From NCBI GenBank assembly GCA_029239355.1, contig JAQZAZ010000003.1:62001-126000 (forward strand): 64,000 nucleotides of DNA, given 5' to 3'. The DNA is from Sphingobacterium sp. (GTDB taxonomy: Bacteria > Bacteroidota > Bacteroidia > Sphingobacteriales > Sphingobacteriaceae). Of this stretch, positions 46,346 through 53,534 are shown piece after piece (positions within the stretch are counted from its first letter, which is position 1; each line of letters begins with the position of its first letter). Under the pieces are notes generated by a model. That model worked only from the letters and a program-made list of their open reading frames with translations. It did no database searches and was not told where the DNA came from. Both the position numbers and the translations under genes were made by a program.

Positions 46346-46398
46346 TTATACCGATCAAAGGACACAAGCGGACAAATCGCTTCCTTTGATCGGTATAA
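46346..46398. repeat. Long perfect hairpin between converging genes
   Basis: 16-bp perfect inverted repeat TTATACCGATCAAAGG (46346-46361) and CCTTTGATCGGTATAA (46383-46398), with an inner AAGCG/CGCTT stem. No T-run on either side. It could act as a two-way transcript end or stability element between the gene at 45695 and the lysis-like cassette. Confidence 0.6.
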
Positions 46399-46404
46399 CA
46401 GACT

Positions 46405-46917
46405 TTAGCCCTTCTCCCCTATCCTCCTTCGCATCCACCAAATCAGGACACCCGCCAAAACAATTAGGCCGGTAAAAAAATACAGCATGCTTGTTACCGC
46501 TGGCCTTGCGGTTCGTGTCGTCACTTTATCCTCCAACTGGAGTTTTTCCTCTTTGCGCAAAACACGCTGTACTATCTGCTGTCGCTGTTGGGAAACATAT
46601 TGCTTAAATCTCTTACTGCTATCCGTATGATGCGTTAGCTGCTTATGGATCTTTCCCTTAATTATATTTATCATTCCATCCGGACTGATTTCCATTTTTT
46701 CACCCTCAATATGCATCAGATCCTCTGTATGTACCGAAAGACGGTTATGAGACTGTGCAACTTCCAAGCGTATACTACCAGAGTCTACTTTTGACAGTAG
46801 GGTCATTTCTTCATTCGCCTTCAGGATTTGTGACGCCTTTGTCCTTATTGTTTTTTTGAATAGACCGCAGCTACTAACGAGCAGTAGCATTACGGTCAAT
46901 AGAAATATATTTCTCAT
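46405..46917 (-). CDS. Lipoprotein with C-terminal membrane helix, unimolecular-spanin-like
   Basis: 170 residues. Lipobox signal FLLTVMLLLVSSC with the lipidated Cys at residue 17, a polar central part of about 120 residues with charged helical stretches (SKRFKQYVSQQRQQIVQRVL), and a single strong membrane helix near the C-terminus (YFFTGLIVLAGVLIWW, about 145-161) followed by a basic tail RRRIGEKG. An outer-membrane lipid anchor at one end and an inner-membrane helix at the other is the topology of phage unimolecular spanins, which disrupt the outer membrane at lysis. It is the last gene of a cassette with an amidase and overlaps the preceding gene by 44 nt. The role is inferred from topology and position; no sequence family is recognised. 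Confidence 0.6.
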   Translation of the reverse strand: MRNIFLLTVMLLLVSSCGLFKKTIRTKASQILKANEEMTLLSKVDSGSIRLEVAQSHNRLSVHTEDLMHIEGEKMEISPDGMINIIKGKIHKQLTHHTDSSKRFKQYVSQQRQQIVQRVLRKEEKLQLEDKVTTRTARPAVTSMLYFFTGLIVLAGVLIWWMRRRIGEKG

Positions 46918-47251
46918 TTTTTACTTTTTTTAGTTCAATTTGCAATTCATTATAGAGTTTCATCAGATCATCATATTTCATCTGCAATTCCGCTAACGTT
47001 TTCGAACAAGCCATACGGTCCTCATTGGCAAGTTTGAGGCCTTCATTAAGATCCTCAATAATAGCCCTTAAATGCTCTATATCCTTTTCAAGCCGGTTTG
47101 CATAGCTCTCCCACTTATCAATGACTTTTCCAGCATTATCCACATTTGTTGCTTCCACTTCTGCCTGCTGTTTCGGCCGACCAACAAGGTAACCTCCAAT
47201 AGCTGTAGCAATAGGAATAATTAACTTTTCTAAAATTTCAAATAGTTCCAT
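46874..47251 (-). CDS. Membrane-anchored coiled-coil protein of the lysis-like cassette
   Basis: 125 residues. A short N-terminal hydrophobic segment (LIIPIATAIGGYLVG, about residues 10-24) is followed by a long charged coiled coil (about 45-115, YANRLEKDIEHLRAIIEDLNEGLKL start). This could be a holin or antiholin-like protein, an inner-membrane spanin subunit, or a scaffold. The amphipathic short helix is weak for a classical holin. It overlaps the amidase gene (14 nt) and the spanin-like gene (44 nt), so the three are translationally coupled. Confidence 0.6.
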   Translation of the reverse strand: MELFEILEKLIIPIATAIGGYLVGRPKQQAEVEATNVDNAGKVIDKWESYANRLEKDIEHLRAIIEDLNEGLKLANEDRMACSKTLAELQMKYDDLMKLYNELQIELKKVKNEKYISIDRNATAR

Positions 47252-47732
47252 CGTGATTCTTTTTTAGTAGTGGTTTAAACTTCTTCCAGGGAAACTGCTT
47301 CCCCGGATCCTCCTTTCTCCCTGGAGCAATATCGCTATGTCCTAAAATCTCCTGAATAGGATAATGAGCAATAATTGCCTGACATACTTCAATCGCTGCA
47401 TTGATTTGCTTTTCGGTATAAACTTCTGTCCCCTTATTTTGTAACTCGATTCCAATGCTATACCTGTTCAAATCGTTCAATCCTGCCCAAAAACTCAAAC
47501 CCGCATGCCAGCATTTAACGTTAAATGGTGCCAACTGTGTCACTATCCCTTCCCTACTGATGTGCACATGGGCCGAAACTTTACTTTTGGGATCCGACAT
47601 CCAATGAATGGCACTAGTCGCATTGGTAGCACCATCATAATGCATAATGATATAAATAGGGCTAATAATCCCGTTCTTATTCGGTGTATCGTGAAAGGAA
47701 ACTCCTATCAATTGATGTTCTTTAATATCCAT
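47238..47732 (-). CDS. N-acetylmuramoyl-L-alanine amidase (Amidase_2, endolysin-like)
   Basis: 164-residue peptidoglycan amidase that cuts between muramic acid and the peptide. Amidase_2 signatures: first zinc His31 in YIIMHYDGA, SAHVHISREGIVTQLAP, GIELQNKG, second zinc His132 in GHSDIAPGRKEDPG with Asp142 as likely third ligand, and the FPWKKF end. No signal peptide, as in phage endolysins that need a holin to reach the wall. It is the first gene of a three-gene overlapping cassette with a coiled-coil membrane protein and a spanin-like lipoprotein. Confidence 0.88.
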   Translation of the reverse strand: MDIKEHQLIGVSFHDTPNKNGIISPIYIIMHYDGATNATSAIHWMSDPKSKVSAHVHISREGIVTQLAPFNVKCWHAGLSFWAGLNDLNRYSIGIELQNKGTEVYTEKQINAAIEVCQAIIAHYPIQEILGHSDIAPGRKEDPGKQFPWKKFKPLLKKNHDGTI

Positions 47733-48144
47733 GTCTTCTTTAATTTTTAAAATTTCTGATCGTGATTAAGCACTTATTTTTTATTAAAATCTAGATTTCT
47801 GTTTTATTCAATATATGCTGCGAGTGACTACTCCCGCCGCTATTTCAATACAAATTTAAAGGAGAACCAAGCCTGAAAAATGAAATTCCGCAGGTATATA
47901 AGCGGTATGAAACAGCTACCGAATATCAGTCAAGGACTGAGAAGTTTTATTGATGGTTAATTCAAAAAACAAAAAGCCACATCGCTATGATGTGGCTTAA
48001 AAAATATGTTGACAGATTTGCTTATGGATAGCCATTATCGTCAAACATTAGCGATAAAAGGAGGTCGAACCAATATTCCGTCTACACTGAATAAATTCTG
48101 AGAAAAATCAAAACAATTTAATTTAATGAACCTATTTCCCGATA
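47733..48144. other. Intergenic region, mostly non-coding
   Basis: 412 bp between the amidase gene (start side) and the M20-peptidase gene (end side). It holds the terminator at 47966-47998 and a possible 26-codon frame at 47880-47960 preceded by AAAGGAG, which I do not consider supported. The amidase promoter should lie here but no clear -33/-7 pair was found. Confidence 0.4.
47966..47998 (-). terminator. Intrinsic terminator after the M20 amidohydrolase gene
   Basis: Perfect 10-bp stem AAGCCACATC (47974-47983) with GATGTGGCTT (47989-47998), 5-nt loop. On the minus strand it is followed by a T-rich tail. It lies about 150 nt beyond the stop at 48145 and shares its core with the terminators at 7463-7489 and 36122-36149. 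Confidence 0.75.
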
Positions 48145-49440
48145 CTATTCTGACAATCTCTTACTTAATAGATACGCAAATGTACTAACTCCGATTTTTA
48201 AACAGGCATCATCAATTTGAAAATAAGGAGTATGGTTCATAGCTACAATCCCTTTACTAAAATTAGATCCGCCAAGAAAGAAATAGACACCTGGAATTTT
48301 TTGCTGAAAATAAGCAAAGTCGTCGTTAAAATAGGGAATCTGACCTCGACTTAAATAAATATCTGTTCCATTTTCCTGTCGAAGAATTTGATAAGCTTCG
48401 CTAGTCAATCTAGCATCATTCATTACCGTAGGATTCTCTCGACTAAACGAAATGGATTGGACATAGCCAGATAATCCCATTTCCTCTAGCACTGTTCTTA
48501 CCTTAGTAAGGATATTCGGAATTACAGCGCTATCAGTCTCATACATTTCTAACACCAAATTTTGTGCCTCCCCATTTTTCGCAGCACGGAACTTACCATC
48601 GATAAATGAATAATCACTGAACATTGTATTGGGGCTGGCCACACCAAGCGCCGGATCTGCTATTTTCTGTATATCCGCAGGGTTAGTTCCTTTAGGGATT
48701 CTGCTCAATTTCGTTGTAACAACAGCAGAGAGTTTATTAAGTTGTGCCAAATTCAATGTTATCCCTTTTATTTGGACCTGGATCTCTCTTTGGTGGGCAA
48801 ACATTTCATTCGGCTTTACTAAGATTTGGCCAACAGGGAAAGCTGTTACGTGGAGCCCATAGATTTCTTCGATCCCGAAATCAGCCAAAAAATTAGTTTC
48901 CATCATCTTCTTTGCTCCATTAAAGGTCTCTTCCTCTGGTTGAAAAATAAAATAAACTTCCCCTTTCATCTGCTTCTTATTCTGAGCCATTACTTTGGCA
49001 ATCCCCAATGCAATAGCCATATGTGCATCGTGGCCACAACCATGGTGAACGCCCTTGGCATGAGATTTATATAGCTCATCCAGATCACTATCCATAGCCA
49101 GGGCATCCATGTCCGATCGCCAGGCAATTTTTCTACCTGCCTTTTCACCCTTCAAGATGCCTATCACACTTTGACCATATAGATCTGATTTTACTTCTAA
49201 GCCTAATTTTACCAGATATTGCCGCACAAATTCCTTCGTCCCGATTTCCTTACCCGAAAGTTCGGGATGCTGGTGCAGATGGTTTTTAATACCGACAAAC
49301 TCCGCAAAATGTCGCTCAGCCTGCCCTGCTATTTGAGACCGGGAGATCGCCGTAGTCTTATTTAATCTACAGGCCTGCAGCATGCAACTTGCCAGTATTA
49401 GCAAACCGATTTTTACACTTACTCTAAATTGTTTCATCAT
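48145..49440 (-). CDS. M20-family amidohydrolase/peptidase, lipoprotein
   Basis: 431-residue metal-dependent amidohydrolase that cleaves N-acyl amino acids, hippurate-like or indole-acetyl conjugates, or short peptides. Lipoprotein-type N-terminus (VKIGLLILASCMLQAC, Cys about 24). Metal-binding blocks HHGCGHDAHMA (residues about 132-142), FQPEEETFNGAKKM (about 165-178) and GLHVTAFPVGQI (about 195-206), and a distal His in AMNHTPYFQIDD, fit the M20D group with a Cys/His/Glu metal set. The lid domain lies between. Exported and anchored, so it acts in the periplasm or on the surface. Confidence 0.87.
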   Translation of the reverse strand: MMKQFRVSVKIGLLILASCMLQACRLNKTTAISRSQIAGQAERHFAEFVGIKNHLHQHPELSGKEIGTKEFVRQYLVKLGLEVKSDLYGQSVIGILKGEKAGRKIAWRSDMDALAMDSDLDELYKSHAKGVHHGCGHDAHMAIALGIAKVMAQNKKQMKGEVYFIFQPEEETFNGAKKMMETNFLADFGIEEIYGLHVTAFPVGQILVKPNEMFAHQREIQVQIKGITLNLAQLNKLSAVVTTKLSRIPKGTNPADIQKIADPALGVASPNTMFSDYSFIDGKFRAAKNGEAQNLVLEMYETDSAVIPNILTKVRTVLEEMGLSGYVQSISFSRENPTVMNDARLTSEAYQILRQENGTDIYLSRGQIPYFNDDFAYFQQKIPGVYFFLGGSNFSKGIVAMNHTPYFQIDDACLKIGVSTFAYLLSKRLSE

Positions 49441-49792
49441 TTGGGTCAGTATGTAATTTATTAATGAAAAGTAGTGAATAAGAAGCTCCCAAAAATAAAT
49501 TTTAGGCCAACGCTCCTAAAAAAACGGTAAATATATCCTATAGACAGGTAAGTAATATTTAAGGCATCCAGTTGGTACTTATCCCTATCACCAAAATCTA
49601 TGATATCGATACTTGAAAAACTAGAAGCAATAGATTCGTAGATTCCATCCCAAGCTTTCCAATCGAAAATGCCCAATTACTTACCTTGGGCAAAAGATTT
49701 AGGTCTCAAGCTAACTTTGCTTTAACAATACAAAACATATTTGCTATTCCGTTGTTATCTGATCGTTATAGCATAGGATGAGTTATATCGTT

Positions 49793-49825
49793 AAGGCTAG
49801 GAAATCGGTTCACCTAGCCTTTTTT
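49793..49825 (+). terminator. Orphan intrinsic terminator
   Basis: AAGGCTAGG (49793-49801) pairs with CCTAGCCTT (49813-49821), followed by T6 (49820-49825), pointing rightward. No rightward gene lies upstream, so it may end a short untranslated RNA or protect the phytochrome promoter. Confidence 0.65.
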
Positions 49826-49946
49826 GTCAGCAACAATAGATTGCTCATTCAAGCTACAATTTTCTTATCTGCCATTATAATCAGCCTATTGCTAGTTTTA
49901 TAAATGGATATTCAATTCCATTGCTTAGTGAAATGTAGCTTTAACT

Positions 49947-50005
49947 ACAACGTCAATCTTTGGTACAACTAAACCTAAAACAACGTCAATTTATTACACT
50001 TGACG
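49947..50005 (+). promoter_or_regulatory. CGTCAA repeats upstream of the phytochrome gene
   Basis: Direct repeat ACAACGTCAAT at 49947-49957 and 49980-49990 (33 bp apart, about three helical turns). The second copy also forms an inverted pair with TTGACG at 50000-50005. Candidate regulator-binding sites. Confidence 0.4.
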
Positions 50006-50130
50006 CTATACGGCCTTGCTATTCCAGAAAATAAAATACCGCTTTGCGTGTCATGAACATTTCTTTAGGAGTAATAGCTATGCCTTAATTATTTATTTTG
50101 TACTTTAGGAGAATAATATCGAAGGCGTTT

Positions 50131-52320
50131 ATGGACAACAATCATTTTTCTAATTGCGACCAAGAAGCCATACATCTTTGTGGTCAAATACAGCATTTTG
50201 GTTGTCTCCTCCTTTTTGACGCCGCTCTTAATTGTATAGGCTGGAGCGAAAACTGGGCAGACACAGGATTACCTAGACAAAGTGTATTCCTAGGGCAAAC
50301 CTTGACGAATTTTATTGATTCTCTTGGTATCCAACATACGATTGATCTTAATGAAATCATACAGGATCATACTGATAGCTTCAGGCATCGCTATGTGGCT
50401 GATATTGCTCTAGCGCATACACCACACTATCTAAGTATTTATCCTTTTGACAATAAGATATATGTTGAAATAGAGCAGCATCGTTCACAGTCTCATCGAT
50501 TTAAAAATACATTCTTTTATGCCAAGCATATCAATGACAGCGACGATACCTGGAAAGCGCTGGCCGAGAATATTTTTACAGTGACAGGCTATGATCGTGT
50601 TATGATCTATAGATTCTCGGAAAATGGAGATGGTCAGGTTATTGCCGAACATGTCGTTGGCGGACTTGAACCATTGTTAGGTTATCATTATCCGGAATTT
50701 GACATTCCCAAACAGGCTCGTGAGCTTTACACAAAAATATTTGCCAGGGTCACACCAGATATTGATGCGGCTCCCATACCGATTTGGGGCGTTGAGCCCG
50801 AAAACTTGGATCTATCCATGACTGCGATCCGTGCAATGTCACCTATACACCTGCAATATCTGCGAAATGCACAGGTGAAAGCAAGTGGCAGTTTTTCCAT
50901 TATCATTAATGGAAAATTGTGGGGACTCGTCGCTTGTCAAAATAGAATCCCCAAATACATTGATTTAGCGCAACGACATCTTTCCGTTTTCATTGTGCAA
51001 TATGCTGTCAATAGTTTTTTGGCCAAGAAGCAAATTGAGGATAATAATTTCAAACTTAAGACCAAGAGTGTCGCATTTGAGATCAGGCAAAACCTGTTTA
51101 CAAAGAAAGATCTTGATAAGGTAATCAGCTCTCTGACATCGAGCTTAATGGACATCCTCCAAGCCGATGGAATAGCCTTCAAATATCTTGACAGATGGCA
51201 TGTTGTCGGCATTACACCACAAAAAGAAATGATATTAAGCCTGGACAACCACTTCCGAAAGACAGTTACTGAACCGTTATTCTGGCAATCGGATTTCCAA
51301 TGGCCACAAGATAAAGAAGACAAAATTTTTACTTTCCCAGGAATTGCCCTAATTGATCTAGAAAACAAATTGGATTTCAAAATCTATTTCTTCCGAAAGG
51401 AAGTAAAAGTAGAGGAAACTTGGGCCGGGGTCCCAGAAAAACGGCTTATTTACGATCCGACAAAGGAGATAAATTTCCCTTCCCCCCGTACATCCTTCAA
51501 TGCCTGGAAAAAAACAGTTGAAGGAACAGCCCCAAAATGGAAAAAGCGCGAAATCAACTTCCTAAAAAACTTGAGCATCACAATCCAGGAAGCCTGTCTA
51601 AAGAAGATCTTAGAAATTCAGTCGCTCAATGAAAAATTAATCGAAACAAACAATATCTTGGAGACATTCAGTTACACACTGAGCCACGATCTTAAAAATC
51701 CCTTAGCCGCCTTACAGATGACGGCACAGATGATTCGGGATAGGCCTGGTTTAAGTCAGGAATTCCTCGGGAAAGCAGGTAGAAACATGATGGAAGCAAT
51801 CAAGTTGATGAATAACATGCTGGATAAAACGGTCCATTTCGCCCGTACCAAAAGTTATGAATTTGAATACGAAACTGTATATCCGGAACGGTTTATCGAA
51901 AATATCATCGATGATTGCAGCGTAAGATTTAATGTTCATAATCTACAATTCGAAAAAGGAAGAATCCTTCCAATTGATGGGGAAAAAACCTTAATTTATC
52001 AATTGTTCCTAAATCTTCTGGGCAATGCGATCAAGTACAGCAGCAATAAAACAACGCCACGCATCGGGATAGACAGTCTAATTGATGAAAATTATGTCTT
52101 GTATAAAATATGGGATAATGGAATCGGTATGTCAGCCGAGGAAACTGAACGAATTTTCGAAATATTTCATCGTTTACCTAATGCGCTACAATTTGATGGA
52201 TCAGGGGTTGGATTATCCATTGTCAAGAGAATTGTCGATAGACTCGACGCAAAAATCACAGTAGATAGTAAGTTAAATCAGGGTACAACCTTCGAAATTA
52301 GATTTCCCATTAGAAACTGA
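50131..52320 (+). CDS. Bacteriophytochrome-type sensor histidine kinase
   Basis: Red/far-red light sensor, 729 residues from the ATG at 50131 (a start at 50098 would add eleven). The bilin-attachment Cys is in HFSNCDQEAIHLCGQIQHFG near the N-terminus, as in bacterial phytochromes. The PAS-like part is followed by a GAF domain with DRVMIYRF, the PEFDIPKQAR loop (Asp of DIP kept) and SPIHLQYLRN. A PHY domain follows with the tongue motif PRTSF near 51484. The kinase has FSYTLSHDLKNPLAAL (phospho-His) and an ATPase with DNGIGM and GSGVGLSIV. The usual WGLIACHH is WGLVACQN here, so the His that contacts the D-ring (His290 in Deinococcus BphP) is Gln. No response regulator or heme oxygenase is adjacent. 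Confidence 0.93.
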   Translation: MDNNHFSNCDQEAIHLCGQIQHFGCLLLFDAALNCIGWSENWADTGLPRQSVFLGQTLTNFIDSLGIQHTIDLNEIIQDHTDSFRHRYVADIALAHTPHYLSIYPFDNKIYVEIEQHRSQSHRFKNTFFYAKHINDSDDTWKALAENIFTVTGYDRVMIYRFSENGDGQVIAEHVVGGLEPLLGYHYPEFDIPKQARELYTKIFARVTPDIDAAPIPIWGVEPENLDLSMTAIRAMSPIHLQYLRNAQVKASGSFSIIINGKLWGLVACQNRIPKYIDLAQRHLSVFIVQYAVNSFLAKKQIEDNNFKLKTKSVAFEIRQNLFTKKDLDKVISSLTSSLMDILQADGIAFKYLDRWHVVGITPQKEMILSLDNHFRKTVTEPLFWQSDFQWPQDKEDKIFTFPGIALIDLENKLDFKIYFFRKEVKVEETWAGVPEKRLIYDPTKEINFPSPRTSFNAWKKTVEGTAPKWKKREINFLKNLSITIQEACLKKILEIQSLNEKLIETNNILETFSYTLSHDLKNPLAALQMTAQMIRDRPGLSQEFLGKAGRNMMEAIKLMNNMLDKTVHFARTKSYEFEYETVYPERFIENIIDDCSVRFNVHNLQFEKGRILPIDGEKTLIYQLFLNLLGNAIKYSSNKTTPRIGIDSLIDENYVLYKIWDNGIGMSAEETERIFEIFHRLPNALQFDGSGVGLSIVKRIVDRLDAKITVDSKLNQGTTFEIRFPIRN

Positions 52321-52531
52321 TTTTGCTCACCATAAATCCAAACAGATGATACCCCCTATTAGGTTCTGAGCAAATGAAGATTTAATGCGATCTAACGACC
52401 GGTTCATTCATTATTTTTTGTTAAATTAGAGACTAGTCGATAGATTCCTGTTCGACAGTTGTCATCAAAGTGGGCATGAAACGGTTTGATTGGTTCGCCC
52501 CAAGAGGAAATCTTCAAAGTATTATTTACAA

Positions 52532-53422
52532 ATGGATAAATTCAGCTTATTAGTTGGAAATGATATCAACAATATTTCTCCAGGAATTAGCTGGAGCGAC
52601 TTGCTGACTAATATTAAAATAAAATATCATGTAACAGCATTGGAAAATGGTCAAAAACCATTCCCAATGTTGTATGAAGAGATTTTTCTAAATGCAATTA
52701 AGATACAGCATCTTAATGAGAAAGAGCTTAAAACATATATTTCGGATAGCGTCTCACAAATAAAGCAAAATGAAATACACGAATTGATCCGGGCCCTTCC
52801 AACTAAAAACATCATTACGACAAATTATGAATTCAGCTTGGAAGGATCAATTCCAAAAAATAATACGAGCCTGGTGAGAGAAACCACATACAGTGTTTTC
52901 CGGCGGCATGAGACCAATGATAAAACATATTGGCATATTCATGGTGATTGTGACAGTCCCAATTCGATCAATCTTGGATATGAGCATTATTGTGGACAGC
53001 TTCAAAAAATGAGAGATTACGTGGTAAATGGCACTAACTATACGTCAGACACTGTTTTCAAGGCCGCTTTGATAAAAAGATTGAAGCAGAAAAAAAACTT
53101 GCAACTGCAATCGTGGATAGACTTATTCTTTACTCAAGATATTCATATCCTCGGGCTCTCTTTGGATTTTGTGGAGATAGATCTTTGGTGGCTTCTGACT
53201 TATCGTGCTCGAAATAAGTTTTATAAAAAAAGTAACTTCATCCAAAATAAGTTATTTTACTATACAACAAAAAAATGGCATCAAATAGCGGTGGATAAAA
53301 TGCAACTACTTGGAGCCAATGACGTGGAAATCATCGTTATCGATGAATCTGACAAAACAAAGTATTACAAAAGAATATTAAAAGAGATCTATAATCGTTA
53401 TCAGCTTCCTGCACATAAGTAG
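52532..53422 (+). CDS. Stand-alone SIR2-like domain protein
   Basis: 296 residues from the ATG at 52532 (MDKFSLLVGNDINNIS); the frame is open 42 nt further without SIR2 character. SIR2_2-type features: nucleotide-binding G9-N10 with WSDLL after it, NIITTNYEFSLE (Asn98) and YWHIHGD (His135/His137), the positions equivalent to the catalytic Asn and His of SIR2 NADases, and LGLSLDFVEIDLWWLL. No zinc-binding cysteines, so not a classical deacetylase. Such proteins often deplete NAD in anti-phage defence, usually with a partner or fused domain. Here none is adjacent, so the role stays open. Confidence 0.75.
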   Translation: MDKFSLLVGNDINNISPGISWSDLLTNIKIKYHVTALENGQKPFPMLYEEIFLNAIKIQHLNEKELKTYISDSVSQIKQNEIHELIRALPTKNIITTNYEFSLEGSIPKNNTSLVRETTYSVFRRHETNDKTYWHIHGDCDSPNSINLGYEHYCGQLQKMRDYVVNGTNYTSDTVFKAALIKRLKQKKNLQLQSWIDLFFTQDIHILGLSLDFVEIDLWWLLTYRARNKFYKKSNFIQNKLFYYTTKKWHQIAVDKMQLLGANDVEIIVIDESDKTKYYKRILKEIYNRYQLPAHK

Positions 53423-53534
53423 CAATTAAGGTCACTTTGATGGCTAGAAAAGAATTTCATCCTTTTAACAAGTAATTTGTTTTTGCTGTTTTATTAAGTC
53501 AGCTTTTGGATAGTTGTACTTTTACGCTCTCCTA

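Larger units (their letters stand above)
49441..50097. other. Intergenic region with an orphan terminator and repeats
   Basis: 657 bp between two divergent genes. A 71-codon leftward frame at 49461-49676 has no support beyond its length. An isolated rightward terminator lies at 49793-49825 and CGTCAA repeats upstream of the phytochrome gene at 49947-50005. No other structure was seen. Confidence 0.5.

Noticed and set aside
47880..47960. 26-codon rightward frame preceded by AAAGGAG
   Set aside because: Too short, spacing from the purine-rich site is about 15 nt, and no recognisable family; not enough to call a gene.
44143..48144. Complete prophage around the lysis-like cassette
   Set aside because: No integrase, terminase, capsid, portal or tail genes are visible anywhere in the window.
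49461..49676. Leftward 71-codon reading frame upstream of the M20 gene
   Set aside because: No family, no start context and no neighbour coupling; composition looks like chance in an AT-rich gap, though a remnant cannot be excluded.
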